This document shows, piece by piece, positions 23,637-33,086 of a DNA stretch of 64,000 nt. Every line of letters begins with the position of its first letter. Position 1 is the first letter of the stretch. Source of the DNA: an uncultured Coriobacteriaceae bacterium. GTDB taxonomy: Bacteria; Actinomycetota; Coriobacteriia; Coriobacteriales; Eggerthellaceae. The stretch lies in NCBI GenBank assembly GCA_902768975.1, contig CACXMZ010000002.1, positions 186,001 to 250,000 on the forward strand, in the 5' to 3' direction. The position numbers were made by a program, and so were the translations under genes. The notes under the pieces are model-generated. The model had not been told where the DNA came from and did not search any database. It was given only the letters and a program-made list of their open reading frames with translations.

Positions 23637-26330
23637 CTACTCGTAAAGCCAATAGCCTTCGGTGACGTTGGCGAGGACGTTTTCGTTGAGTGAACAACCC
23701 AGGCCCGTGGGGTGATCGCTATTATTGACCACCATAAGCCCACCTGAAAGTTCGAAGGGCGGACGGCAAATGTCCACCGTGAAGTAGCGGCTGCTGTCGT
23801 TAATGTCGCCCGGCAAATTCACGCCCGGCAGCAAACCAAAGGCTGCATGTAGGCGCTTGGAAATGCCCGTTTCGTACATGCCGCCTGGCCAGGCTTCAAT
23901 GCCACGTTCGCGCGCCCACTTATGGAACTCCAGCGCAGCAGTTACGCCACCGAACTTGCCAATCTTGAGCGAAACACAACGCAGTTCAGGGTGGGCGTCC
24001 AAGATTTCACGCAGCTCTTCCCCGTTCGTCCAGCTTTCGTCCAGGCACACGCGCATGCGCAGTTGCGACTGCAGGCGCGCCAGGCGGTCGAACAAGTCCG
24101 TGGGGCCCACAGTAGGCGTGTAGGTGGGGTCGAGCGGTTCTTCGATGCTTTCAATATTGAATTCGTCCAGTTCCTGCAGCACAGAAAGCTGTTCGTCTTT
24201 GTAGCTTTGGTCGGCATCGAGCATGATCATAAGTTCGGGGTGGGCGTTGCGCACGGCACGCACCAGGTCCACGTCTTCGCCGGGCTTGATCTTAAGCTTC
24301 ACGCGGCGATACCCCGCTTCCACCGCTTCGTCCACGGCCGCCAGCACTTCGGCCACGGGGCCCAGGCCAACCACGGCGCCGCCCAGCACGCAGCCTTCGG
24401 GCACGGCGTCGAGTGCGCCTTCTTCGGCAATGCTTTCGCGCGCGCCAATAAGCTGGGTAATGGCCCGTCCGCGCACCTTGCCGTACAAGTCCCACAGGGC
24501 ATTTTCCAGGGCCGCGCGAGCCAGAGGCGCCTCCATGGCACCTGGCGCATTTTCGAAGAGTTCAGTTACTTCGCTCGGGTGCAAAAGCACGCGGCCCACC
24601 AACAGCGGCGCCAGCGCGTCGCGAATAAGGGGCAGGTCGGTAGCAATAGTTTCGGGGGTATACCAGTCGGTATCAAAAGCCACGCATTCGCCAATGCCAT
24701 GGTGGCCCGCATAATCGGTTATGCGCACGACGATAGAGTCGCGGCTGCGCAGGCGCGTCTTGGCCGTGCGGATGGGTGCCACGAGCGGCAGTCGGATGTG
24801 CCAGATTTCCACGCGCGCGGGCTGCAGGCGGCCTTCCCACATGCGTTCGAGCGTACCCACGCCCACCTTGCCCACGCTCGTGCGCGGGAATTCATTCATG
24901 AACACGAATTGGTCGGGCAGGTAGGGCTTGTCCAGGCGGGTAGAGAGGCGGTTGCGCATGTCGTCGGCGGCGTAGAAGCGATTGAAGCCCGGGCGCGAAG
25001 CCGCGTCGCCCGCTTCCACAAAGGCCACGGGGCGGTAACCCCACACGTCGTCGGTAGCACCAAAGACGTAGGCGTCTGTCACGCCTTCGAAGGCCATAAT
25101 CTTGTTGCGGATGTCTTCGGGCACGATGGTTTCGCCACCCGAATCGAAATTGTCGTTAACCGGTTCAGCAAAAACGAGCGTGCCCTGTTCGGTGGCGCGC
25201 ACCGTACTGCCCGTAAGCAGCATGCCGTCGGCCGTAACGGCGGCGCGCGCGTTCAGGTATTCGGTAACCACACTGGGGCCCGTAACGCCCAGCTGGCCAA
25301 AACCTGTTGCGTCGGGCGCCACGATAGTGGTGGTGTAGCCGTCGAAAATTTCCAGTTCGATGCATTCGCTGTCGGCCAGGCGCGCCGCCGCAAAATACGA
25401 GCACGTTTCCGTGTGACCAAAAGCCATAAACAGGGAAATGTGCTGGCCAAGCGCGCGAATGAGCGTTTGCTTGTTGGGGTGCGTAGCGTCCACCAGAATG
25501 CATTCGTACAACTCCAGCGGGCTCTTCCCCGTCTTTTCCATGACTTCTTCGTTCAAGTCCAGCAAGTCCTGCAGCATTTTGTCGCCGAGGGCCAGGTGCG
25601 TGGCACTGTAGGTGAAGGCGTCGGAAAGCACGCGCGGGGCGTTGAAGCTGCGGTAGAACACCATGGCGTTGTGGTTGAGCACCGAACGGAAAAAGATCTG
25701 CAGGCCGTCCATGTGGAAGAGCGGCAAGACCAGCTGCCAAATACCCTGGCCTTCCGTGCACAGGGTGGCGTTGAAGGCGCGCGCTTCAGCGAGCAGGTGC
25801 GCCCAGGTAATGGGCACGGCCTTTTGGCGGCCCGCCACGCCTGCCTTGAGCATAACAAAGGCCGTGGCATTTTCGTCGAAGGCCCCTACCCCGCGGCGCG
25901 CCCACTGGGCGAGCACGTTGCGCGCGTTGGGGCCCGCCGTTTCCGCTTCCGCTATGAGGGCGCGGGCAGTGGATTCACTGAGCACTGGCAGGTGCTTCAC
26001 GCGCATGGCTTGTTTCACGTCGGCCACGCGGCGCTTCTTTTCCGCGTCGCTTAAGTTGTTGTTCAAAAGCAGCAGCGTAAAGCCGCCGTAGGCCGCCGCC
26101 GCAATGGTGTAGAGCAGTTCGGGCGTGTTGGCCATGTCTACCGCGCACACGCCGCCGCGCACCACGTTTTGCGCTTCCAGTTCGCGCGCGAGCCACACGC
26201 CGCGCAGACGCAGGTCGAAGTAGGTACAGGTTTGGCCCGATTCCGCGTCGAGGAAACAGATAAAGTCTTGCGGTTCGTTGGCCCGCGATTCAAGAATAGA
26301 CGCGAAGTTATTCTGCGTAGGAACCGGCAT
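23637..26330 (-). CDS. menE/menC: MenE-MenC fusion: O-succinylbenzoate-CoA ligase plus O-succinylbenzoate synthase
   Basis: An 897-residue two-domain protein for menaquinone synthesis. Residues about 1-520 are an acyl-CoA ligase fold: LPLFHMDGLQIFF, FGHTETCS, FGQLGVTGPSVV and the terminal FPRTSVGKVG with the catalytic lysine. Residues about 525-897 are an enolase-superfamily O-succinylbenzoate synthase: VKLKIKPG (KxK), MLDADQSY, SIEEPLDP, CLDESW, SLKIGKFGG, all metal and base residues present. In the ligase half the ATP-binding loop is degenerate (LKAGVAGRQK for SGTTGxPK) and the usual TGD is TGS. Start overlaps the LCP stop by one base (TAATG). Confidence 0.88.
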   Translation of the reverse strand: MPVPTQNNFASILESRANEPQDFICFLDAESGQTCTYFDLRLRGVWLARELEAQNVVRGGVCAVDMANTPELLYTIAAAAYGGFTLLLLNNNLSDAEKKRRVADVKQAMRVKHLPVLSESTARALIAEAETAGPNARNVLAQWARRGVGAFDENATAFVMLKAGVAGRQKAVPITWAHLLAEARAFNATLCTEGQGIWQLVLPLFHMDGLQIFFRSVLNHNAMVFYRSFNAPRVLSDAFTYSATHLALGDKMLQDLLDLNEEVMEKTGKSPLELYECILVDATHPNKQTLIRALGQHISLFMAFGHTETCSYFAAARLADSECIELEIFDGYTTTIVAPDATGFGQLGVTGPSVVTEYLNARAAVTADGMLLTGSTVRATEQGTLVFAEPVNDNFDSGGETIVPEDIRNKIMAFEGVTDAYVFGATDDVWGYRPVAFVEAGDAASRPGFNRFYAADDMRNRLSTRLDKPYLPDQFVFMNEFPRTSVGKVGVGTLERMWEGRLQPARVEIWHIRLPLVAPIRTAKTRLRSRDSIVVRITDYAGHHGIGECVAFDTDWYTPETIATDLPLIRDALAPLLVGRVLLHPSEVTELFENAPGAMEAPLARAALENALWDLYGKVRGRAITQLIGARESIAEEGALDAVPEGCVLGGAVVGLGPVAEVLAAVDEAVEAGYRRVKLKIKPGEDVDLVRAVRNAHPELMIMLDADQSYKDEQLSVLQELDEFNIESIEEPLDPTYTPTVGPTDLFDRLARLQSQLRMRVCLDESWTNGEELREILDAHPELRCVSLKIGKFGGVTAALEFHKWARERGIEAWPGGMYETGISKRLHAAFGLLPGVNLPGDINDSSRYFTVDICRPPFELSGGLMVVNNSDHPTGLGCSLNENVLANVTEGYWLYE

Positions 26331-27583
26331 TAGTAATAGTAGCCGTCGCCTTCTTCGTAGTAGCCACCTTCCGTCAGGCGGCTGTCCACGCCAATGGCGT
26401 CTGGCATGCCTGCGGCCTGGGCTTCTTCGCTGTTAGCAACGGTGTAGTCCTGCACGTAAGGCGAAGGGTCTTCGCCCACGTCGATGGCCTGCATAACCTT
26501 GAGCAGGGCAGCCGTGTCGCACACCACGTAGGACGCGCCTTCATTCATGGCAACGCCCGAAGGCACCATAACGGAATAGACGGTAATGTCGTCGAAGCCC
26601 ATGAAATACATGGCGTAGTCCTGAAGCATGTTGACCGTCATGTCGGTGGTCATGCACTGGGCGGCCGCTTCAATAACGCCCGGAAGGTCCGCAACGCTAA
26701 GCGTCCTGGCCTTGTCGAGCATGGCCTTAATGAGCTGGCGCTGGTTGGCACCGCGCTGGAAGTCGCCCGTGGCATAGGCGCGCGAACGGGCGAAAACGAG
26801 GGCATGTTCACCGTCGAGGTGCTGCGGGCCCGCTTCCACGGTAACGGCACCTGCGTCTGGGTCGTCGATGTACACCGGCACGTCCACGTCGACGCCACCA
26901 ATGGCGTCCACAAGGGAAACCATGCCGCTAAAGTCGATGACGGCATAGTGGGAAATCTTCACGCCGAGCAGGCTTTCTGCCGCCTTAATAGCACCCGGCA
27001 CGCCTTCGTAGGCATAGGCCGCGTTGAACTTTTGCGTGCCATAGCCTTCAAGCATGATGGCGGTGTCGCGCGGGATGGACACCATGGAAATGACGCCGTT
27101 TTGCGGGTCGACGCGCGCCACGATGTTGGTGTCGGAGCGCTGGGTTTCACCTTCGTCGAGCACGTCCACGCCAATAATCATCATGTAGAAGGGGTCGCGT
27201 GACGTGGTGGGGGTAAGTACTTCGCGAGCGGCAGTGTCTTCTGCTTCGCTTTCAGGGCGCAGCTGCTGGTTTACCTGTTCTTTGTAGCTGGACTTGAAAA
27301 TTTGGAAGCCCGCGTAGCCCAGGACGCCCACGAGCAGCACGGCCAGGGCGGCGCCCAGAATGCGCCCCCAGGGAAGGCCCTTCGACTGCTTCTTGCCGTA
27401 ATTGGCGGTATTGCGGGAATAGTCGTTATAACGGCCATTGCCCACGGCCTGGCCGGCGGAAACAACGGGGCGCCACGCGCCCACCGAAACGGGTTCGTCC
27501 AGGTCGTCGATGCTTTCGTATTCAGCCACGAGGGGCTGCGAAACATGTTTGCCTTTTAGCTGTTCGCCTTCGCGCGACGCCAT
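26330..27583 (-). CDS. LytR-CpsA-Psr (LCP) family cell-wall ligase
   Basis: A 417-residue membrane-anchored protein. I place the start at ATG 27583 (AGGAG 8 bases upstream); a longer frame would run into the tRNA. After a cytoplasmic segment of about 85 residues comes one membrane helix (ILGAALAVLLVGVLGYAGF) and the LCP domain: RSDTNIVARVDP, VSIPRDT, KFNAAYAYEGV, VDAIGGVDVDVP, and RGANQRQ. LCP enzymes transfer polyprenyl-linked glycopolymers to peptidoglycan. An unusual Tyr/Gly/Glu-rich tail ends the protein. Co-transcribed with menE-menC by a one-base overlap. Confidence 0.92.
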   Translation of the reverse strand: MASREGEQLKGKHVSQPLVAEYESIDDLDEPVSVGAWRPVVSAGQAVGNGRYNDYSRNTANYGKKQSKGLPWGRILGAALAVLLVGVLGYAGFQIFKSSYKEQVNQQLRPESEAEDTAAREVLTPTTSRDPFYMMIIGVDVLDEGETQRSDTNIVARVDPQNGVISMVSIPRDTAIMLEGYGTQKFNAAYAYEGVPGAIKAAESLLGVKISHYAVIDFSGMVSLVDAIGGVDVDVPVYIDDPDAGAVTVEAGPQHLDGEHALVFARSRAYATGDFQRGANQRQLIKAMLDKARTLSVADLPGVIEAAAQCMTTDMTVNMLQDYAMYFMGFDDITVYSVMVPSGVAMNEGASYVVCDTAALLKVMQAIDVGEDPSPYVQDYTVANSEEAQAAGMPDAIGVDSRLTEGGYYEEGDGYYY

Positions 27584-27601
27584 GTAAATTGCTCCTAACG
27601 T

Positions 27602-27633
27602 AAAGCTTTTTCCCTCTACCCTATAAAAGCTTT
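27602..27633 (-). terminator. Hairpin between tRNA-Gly and the LCP gene
   Basis: AAAGCTTTT (27602-27610) and AAAAGCTTT (27625-27633) can pair across a 14-base loop. It sits directly downstream of tRNA-Gly on the minus strand and may end or attenuate the tRNA transcript. There is no strong T run, so termination is uncertain. Confidence 0.35.
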
Positions 27634-27647
27634 CGTAAATTCGTACG

Positions 27648-27722
27648 TGGAGCGGGTGACGGGACTCGAACCCGCGAATAATGGCTTGGGAAGCCATTGC
27701 CTTACCACTTGGCGACACCCGC
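27648..27722 (-). tRNA. tRNA-Gly (anticodon CCC)
   Basis: On the minus strand the sequence folds as a cloverleaf: acceptor GCGGGTG/CACCCGC, D arm GCCAAGTGGTAAGGC, anticodon stem ATGGC/GCCAT with loop TTCCCAA (anticodon CCC, reads GGG), and T arm GCGGGTTCGAGTCCCGT. Discriminator T and the CCA end are encoded. A TATAAT (27733-27738, minus strand) lies 10 bases upstream. Confidence 0.95.
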
Positions 27723-27744
27723 ACGAAGAAAAATTATAGCAAAA

Positions 27745-27765
27745 GGCCCGCATCGAATGCGGGCC
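27745..27765 (-). terminator. Terminator downstream of the DUF5679 gene
   Basis: GGCCCGCAT/ATGCGGGCC with a 3-base loop, followed on the minus strand by TTTT and further T-rich sequence. It separates the DUF5679 transcript from tRNA-Gly. Confidence 0.8.
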
Positions 27766-27800
27766 CTCCATAAGTTACTTTTACGTAAACTCTGTGTAAG

Positions 27801-27950
27801 TTACTTGGCGGCGCCAATGCGGCAAATGGTGGTGCCACAGTCGGGGCAAACGCCCTTGGTGATAGGCTTGCCGTTCTTGGTGGTGCTTTCCTTGGGGTCC
27901 TTCATAATCTTCTTGGCCTTGCACTTTACGCAATATGCTTCAATTGCCAT
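27801..27950 (-). CDS. DUF5679 zinc-ribbon mini-protein
   Basis: A 49-residue protein: starts MAIEAYCVKCKAKKIMKD and ends with VCPDCGTTICRIGAAK. The two CxxC pairs (CVKC and CPDC) form a likely zinc ribbon, and the layout is that of DUF5679, common in Actinobacteria and Chloroflexi and of unknown function. SD-like GAGGTTACTC precedes the ATG. It has its own promoter (28041-28068) and terminator, so it is a single-gene unit. Confidence 0.9.
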   Translation of the reverse strand: MAIEAYCVKCKAKKIMKDPKESTTKNGKPITKGVCPDCGTTICRIGAAK

Positions 27951-28040
27951 GAGTAACCTCTATTCTCTCGTTTTTTTGGAGCCGCGTGGCTCCGCTCTTA
28001 CATTTCAGGAGGCCTGGGGCGCTCCGTCTTGACTTTGGCA

Positions 28041-28068
28041 ATTATACCTACACTTTTTTCTAAGGCAA
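28041..28068 (-). promoter_or_regulatory. Promoter of the DUF5679 gene
   Basis: On the minus strand: -35 TTGCCT (28063-28068), 16-base spacer, -10 TATAAT (28041-28046). It predicts a leader of about 85 bases before the ATG at 27950. Confidence 0.7.
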
Positions 28069-28143
28069 GTATAAATGTGGAACACATGGAAAGGCTGTAC
28101 GCGGCGCAGAGCATGCGGGGGGCGTGCTGGCGCGCGTGTTTTC

Positions 28144-31100
28144 CTAGATGTTCTTTATTAATTCGATGATGAACTGGGCATTTTCTGCCACTTGTTCTTC
28201 GTCGATGTTTTCAAGGACGTCGTCACCCTGGCCCAAAAGTGCGGGTTTTCCACCCTCCATACCAGCCAGCGTAAAGGCCTGCAAACCGCGTTTCATAGCA
28301 AGCGAAGCGGCACTTTCACGCCAGTCGATGCGGTCCCTGCCCGTTGCCACGCCAGTGATTTCGGTGGCCTTGTGCAGGAAGCGCTTCAGGCGCGAAGACG
28401 GCTTTTGGGTAAGCATGAGGCCTTCTTCTTCGATGAAGCTAAGCTGGCCTGCGCCCATGGCTTCGAGGTTCACGATGATGGCGCCGCGCATTTCGGCGGA
28501 GTGTTCGGCGAGGAAGGCCTTCATGCCGCCGTTGTTGGCATATTCGGAGCCCAGAGCCACGAACCAGACTTCCGTGTTGATGTCGGGGTTGCGGAAGCTG
28601 TAAACCATCTTTGTTTCTTCGGCAATGCGCGCTTCTTCGGTGGTGTCGACCAGCGGCACGGCCACGGAACTTACGCGTTCAGCCACGGGGACGTCTTCGA
28701 GTTCGATGGCCTGGGTGAGGTCGGCCGCTTCGGCTTCGACTTCGTCGACCAGTTCGCTGGCGGCTTCTTCAGCTTCGGCGTCGCCCATGAGACGGGCGCG
28801 CATCTGCGAAAATGCGCCGCCGTGCCAGCTGCGTTCTTCTTCGTCCACGTCGACGTATTCGTATTCGTCGAAGAGGCTGTCTTGGGTGCTTTCGCGGCGG
28901 TCTTCGCGGTCGTCGCGGTCTTCGCGGTCCTGGTCGCCATCGAATACGTCCTTCACACGGTCAACCGCGTCTTCGAAGGCGTCTTCCACTTTGTCCGCGG
29001 CATCTTCCACAACGTCTTCGACCTTTTCAAAGGCGTCTTCAGCGCCCTGGCGGAAGCTTTCCCACGAACCGCGGGCTGCGCCCACTTCGCGGGCCTGGTA
29101 GTTTTCGTCCACGTCGAGCCATTCGTTCGTGCTTTCTTCTTCGGGTTCGGGCTTCTTGCGGAAGCGGTTGAAGAAGCGGCTCAGGCGCGATTCAGGAATT
29201 TCCACGTAGTCGGGGCCTGCGTAGGCGCCGGTTGCCGTGGTATTTTCTTCGAAGCTGGAGTCGTCGGCGTCTTCGATGTAGCGCTCTTCGGGCTTGAGGT
29301 CCGCCACGAGTTCGTCGCCCACCGGTTCGAAGGGGGCTGCGGCACTTGCGGTTGCGAAGGAGCCAGCCTTGGCAACTTCTACGTTTTCTTCTTCGTCCTT
29401 GGGTTCAGTTACCACGATGGGGCTGAATTCGCCGGAAAGCGAAGGGATGGCGTTGCGCAAGGCAGCACGCTTTTCTTCGATGGATTCTTCGCGTTCGGCC
29501 TGTTCGGCTTGTTCGGCCACCTTGATTTCTTCCATGACCGAAATAGGGTTGCGCTCTTCGGTGGCAATGCGCGGAATGCGTTCAGACTGCAGCGGGTTGC
29601 CGTAGCGCGAAGGGCCGGTGCTTTCGTCTTCTTCGGCTTCAATGCTGGCGAGCGCAATGTCGCGGTAGCGGCGTGCGGGGGCGCCAATCTGGCTGAAGTC
29701 GTGGTCGGGCGCTGCTTCGGCTGCTTCGGGAACGGTTCCACGTGCAACACCAGACGCGGCTTCTTCTGCGGCGCCGGGGGCGGATTCGGTGATAAGGTCA
29801 TGCACATTAATAGGTGGCATGGCGATGGTTTCACCGGCTACGGAGGTGGAGGCGTCTGCGGGGGCGGACGCATCGACCGCTTCGTTTAGGTCGATAACAG
29901 GAGTGTGGGCCGGCTTGGTTGCGGCTTCTTCAGCAGCCTCTTCGGCGGCTTCCACAGCTTCTTCAGCGGCTTCTTCGCCAACTTCAGTAGCCACTTCAAG
30001 TTCAGCTTCAGTTTCAAGTTCGGGCGCAGGGGCTGCTTCGGTCGTTTCGCTTGCTTCGAGTTCTTCGACCGTAGCATCCGTAGCTTCTTCAGCTTCTTCA
30101 CGCGCTTCGTCGGAAAGCAAGTCCTGCAGCGGTGCGTCGTTGATCTGCGCGCCGGGCTTTCTGTTTTCGATATTGCGTTTCATTTCGCTGATGCGTTCGA
30201 TGGTGCCTTCGTCGAGCATGCGCGCCGCTTGTTCAATATGAACACTGCTTGAAGCGAGGGCGGCGTCCAGCGCGTCGGCATAGCGCGAACGACGAATGGG
30301 CGTGCTGTCGAGGTTGGCAGGCTTAACGGCCTTGGCGCGGCCGGTGGTATACCATTCGGGTTCGTTGGAAGGCGGCGCCACAACAGGGGCTGGTGCAGGC
30401 GTTGCAAAGCCAGCGGCTGCCCACATATTAGTTGCTTCGCCACTTGCTTCGCCGGTGCTTTCTTCGGCGGCTTCCACGGCGGGGGCCGCTTCGGCTTCGG
30501 GGCCTTCGGTGGCTTCTTCGGCAGCTTCTTCTGCGGCCCATGGCATGGCTGCAGGGCTTGTGGCACGGCGGTCCACGAAGCTTACGCCGTCGAAGGATTC
30601 GGCTTCGGGGGCTGCTTCTGGTGCTGCTTCTGGTGCTGCTTCAGCAGGCGCTTCAACAGGCATTTCGGCTGCCGCTTCAACTTCCACGGCGGGCAGCTGG
30701 GCCGTTAGCTCTTCGTCTTCGTTGTAGGAATATTCACCATAGTCCATGTCTTCGTTGTACAGTTCGATGTCGTCGCGTTCGGCCATGGGTGTGAATTCGA
30801 TCTGCTCGACGTGGTATTCGCGCAGCGGCCTGCCCGTAATACCCGCGATTGCCGCCTTGGCAGAAGCGAGGCGCTCTTCTTCGGTCTGGGCCACGCCTTC
30901 GGCATATTCGAGTTCGGCGCCTTCGGGCACCACGCCCGCTTCATAGGCTTCTTCGGCACTGTGAGCGCGATTGGCTTCCATGGCGGCAAGTTCTTCTTCA
31001 GAAACGGTGCCTTCAGAAATGATGCGCGCAACTTCGAGCAGGGTTGCCACGCCAGTGGCGTTGTTGTTGGCGGCTTCGTTGTACGTTGAAGCGCGGTGCA

Positions 31101-31722
31101 TGAAGAAAAATGCCACGCGCACCATGGCGAGCACGAGGGCGATGGCGGCAAGTACATTAAAGAACAGTGCTCCGCCGCCGAACAGCATGCGGAACAGCCA
31201 AATTACCGGCAGGGCCACCAAGGCGATGGAAGACGCCTTGAGCAGCAGGGGGTACATACCGAAGAGGCCACCGTTGAGTTCCGACTGAACTTTGCCGCTG
31301 TCGTAGTTGGCGACAAGTATGACCTTGCGACCGCGGGCGCGTTCGTTGGCGGTGCCGGGCTGGTAGCGGGCGACCACATTTTGGCTGACGCCGCGTTCAA
31401 AGGCGTGCGAAAGCAGCGGGCGGTCGATGATTTCGAAAGCGTACAAAATAGCGCAGGCCAGGGTTACCAGGAAGGCAGGTACGGCGAGGGCGCCAATTAT
31501 GATCGCGAGTAGCGAAATGATGGCAGCGAGGCCAAAACAAATCGCTTCCACCAGACCAGGCTGGGTGGCGGTGTTGAAGTCTTCGATGTTCGCCATGAAA
31601 CCCGTGCGCTTTTGCATTTGGTCGGCAATATAGAGCGAAGCCTGCTGTTCTTCTTCCGTTCCTGCAGGTCGCGGGCCAATTTCTTGCGACAGATACGCAA
31701 TGTCTTCCATAATTTCAGACAT
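28144..31722 (-). CDS. Giant membrane protein with a degenerate M28-peptidase fold split by an acidic insert
   Basis: A 1192-residue protein from ATG 31722. The N-terminal part starts IAYLSQEIGPRPAGTEEEQQ, as in M28 aminopeptidases, with four or so membrane segments between residues 60 and 220 and the blocks VILVANYDSGKV and NEAANNNATGVATLLEVAR. A ~750-residue Glu/Ala-rich, probably disordered insert follows, and the fold resumes near the end with EVWFVALGSEYANNGGMKAF and IVNLEAMGAG. Active M28 enzymes need AHYDS and a GADDNASG-type aspartate; here the histidine is N and the key D is N, so metal binding should be lost. Probably a membrane scaffold or pseudo-peptidase. Codon use is host-like. 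Confidence 0.72.
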   Translation of the reverse strand: MSEIMEDIAYLSQEIGPRPAGTEEEQQASLYIADQMQKRTGFMANIEDFNTATQPGLVEAICFGLAAIISLLAIIIGALAVPAFLVTLACAILYAFEIIDRPLLSHAFERGVSQNVVARYQPGTANERARGRKVILVANYDSGKVQSELNGGLFGMYPLLLKASSIALVALPVIWLFRMLFGGGALFFNVLAAIALVLAMVRVAFFFMHRASTYNEAANNNATGVATLLEVARIISEGTVSEEELAAMEANRAHSAEEAYEAGVVPEGAELEYAEGVAQTEEERLASAKAAIAGITGRPLREYHVEQIEFTPMAERDDIELYNEDMDYGEYSYNEDEELTAQLPAVEVEAAAEMPVEAPAEAAPEAAPEAAPEAESFDGVSFVDRRATSPAAMPWAAEEAAEEATEGPEAEAAPAVEAAEESTGEASGEATNMWAAAGFATPAPAPVVAPPSNEPEWYTTGRAKAVKPANLDSTPIRRSRYADALDAALASSSVHIEQAARMLDEGTIERISEMKRNIENRKPGAQINDAPLQDLLSDEAREEAEEATDATVEELEASETTEAAPAPELETEAELEVATEVGEEAAEEAVEAAEEAAEEAATKPAHTPVIDLNEAVDASAPADASTSVAGETIAMPPINVHDLITESAPGAAEEAASGVARGTVPEAAEAAPDHDFSQIGAPARRYRDIALASIEAEEDESTGPSRYGNPLQSERIPRIATEERNPISVMEEIKVAEQAEQAEREESIEEKRAALRNAIPSLSGEFSPIVVTEPKDEEENVEVAKAGSFATASAAAPFEPVGDELVADLKPEERYIEDADDSSFEENTTATGAYAGPDYVEIPESRLSRFFNRFRKKPEPEEESTNEWLDVDENYQAREVGAARGSWESFRQGAEDAFEKVEDVVEDAADKVEDAFEDAVDRVKDVFDGDQDREDRDDREDRRESTQDSLFDEYEYVDVDEEERSWHGGAFSQMRARLMGDAEAEEAASELVDEVEAEAADLTQAIELEDVPVAERVSSVAVPLVDTTEEARIAEETKMVYSFRNPDINTEVWFVALGSEYANNGGMKAFLAEHSAEMRGAIIVNLEAMGAGQLSFIEEEGLMLTQKPSSRLKRFLHKATEITGVATGRDRIDWRESAASLAMKRGLQAFTLAGMEGGKPALLGQGDDVLENIDEEQVAENAQFIIELIKNI

Positions 31723-31859
31723 AGTTTTTGCCTTTCGCGTTGCTTCTGTTTTGTCTCTAGACAGTATCGGTAAGCAGTATACGCCATTTGGCAAGGAAAA
31801 ATACCAGATGAAGGGTAAAATCCGCTGCTTATCCTTGATTAGTTGGCGCGCCTGTTGCG

Positions 31860-33086
31860 CTAGTCTTCGCCCAAGAAGGCGCGTATTTCTGCATCGGCAC
31901 GGGCAGCGCGGGCGCGGGCGTCCTGGTAGGCCTGGTCGCTGGCGCCACCGATTTCGGCGTAGCGGTCTACGACGGGCTGGGCGGGGTTGGCGGGAAGTTC
32001 GGCCGCGATCTTGGCTGCTTCTTCTTCCGATTCGTTGTAGGCAGCGCTGTTCGCTTCGGCGATGGCGCGGTCCTGTTCCTGGATGGCGGCGTTGCTGGCA
32101 AGCGCATTGTGCTGGGCGGAAGCGCGCATGCCGAGGTAGTTTTCAAGAGCGGAATAGTCCGCGCGGGGGAAGGCTTCCTTAGCTTGGCGCACAAGGTCGA
32201 GCGCGACCTGGAATGCTTCCATGGCCTGGGTGGAAAGCTTGGTGGACTCTTCCAGGTTTTTGGCCTGGTCTTCTGCGAGGAGTGTTGCGGCCTGGCGGGC
32301 CAACTCATCGCCTTCGAGGGCCTTTGCCCACGCCTGTTCTACCAGTTCAGTTGCCATTTTTGCTGCAGAGCCCGTCACGAGTACGGTGCGGCCTTTTTCT
32401 ATGAGGTCCTTGCGGGCCATGGCCGACTCCTTCACCGAAGCGGCCGCTTCAACGAGTTCGGAATTGTCCTGGGCGGCTATGACCTGTTCGGCGCTGTTGG
32501 CCGCGCGGTCGAGGCGCGAAGCGGCGGCGGAAAGGTCCACCATAACCTGGTCGTACTGTTCCTGGTTGCTTTCCGCGGGCGCCGCGATGGCTTCGTCGAG
32601 GGCTACAAAGGCGGCGTCGGTTTTTTCGAGCAGGGCGATGGATTCGTCGAGGGCGTGCTGGCTTGTTTCCTGGCGCTCCATGAAGTTAACGACAGCGCGG
32701 CCGCCGAAGAAGACGAGCACGCCAAGCACCGCAAGCACAGCTGCCACGTTAAGGACCTTCAGCACGCGCCGGCGCTGTTTTCGCACCATAACTTCGGCGC
32801 TTCCGCCCAGGGTGGCGCCCCCGCTCGAAATTTGGGGCGACTTCATTTTGGCGGCGCGACCCATGCCAAAGCCCGAAGCCGTGGGCGCCGCTTCCCCACT
32901 TTGCTTGCCAGGCATGGTAAACAAGGAAACTTTGCCCAGTTCAGAAAGGGTGCGCGGGGAATTGGCGGCCGAATCTTCGGAACTGTTTTTCTTCGCGTCG
33001 AGCACCGAAAAGGAAATTTCGTTCGACGTTCCTTCCGTGCTCTTCTTAATGTGCATGAAGTTTTTTCCAAATGGGAGTTTAGCCAT
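31860..33086 (-). CDS. Membrane protein with a long coiled coil, function unknown
   Basis: A 408-residue protein. About 110 cytoplasmic residues are followed by a basic cluster KQRRRVLK and one membrane helix (VLNVAAVLAVLGVLVFFGG, about 110-130), then about 270 Ala/Glu-rich residues with heptad-like periodicity. The C-terminal part would be outside the membrane. Its ATG overlaps the end of the dinG-like gene by 8 bases, so the two are co-translated. No family recognised. Confidence 0.75.
   Translation of the reverse strand: MAKLPFGKNFMHIKKSTEGTSNEISFSVLDAKKNSSEDSAANSPRTLSELGKVSLFTMPGKQSGEAAPTASGFGMGRAAKMKSPQISSGGATLGGSAEVMVRKQRRRVLKVLNVAAVLAVLGVLVFFGGRAVVNFMERQETSQHALDESIALLEKTDAAFVALDEAIAAPAESNQEQYDQVMVDLSAAASRLDRAANSAEQVIAAQDNSELVEAAASVKESAMARKDLIEKGRTVLVTGSAAKMATELVEQAWAKALEGDELARQAATLLAEDQAKNLEESTKLSTQAMEAFQVALDLVRQAKEAFPRADYSALENYLGMRASAQHNALASNAAIQEQDRAIAEANSAAYNESEEEAAKIAAELPANPAQPVVDRYAEIGGASDQAYQDARARAARADAEIRAFLGED

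Noticed and set aside
23922-26054. 710-codon open frame on the plus strand opposite menE-menC
   Set aside because: Antisense shadow of a GC-rich gene: His/Arg/Phe-rich, no ribosome site, and the opposite strand encodes a clear enzyme with all catalytic motifs.
28192-29889. 565-codon plus-strand frame opposite the acidic insert
   Set aside because: Arises because GAA/GAG/GCx codons on the minus strand read as TTC/CTC/GGC; Phe-rich, no family.
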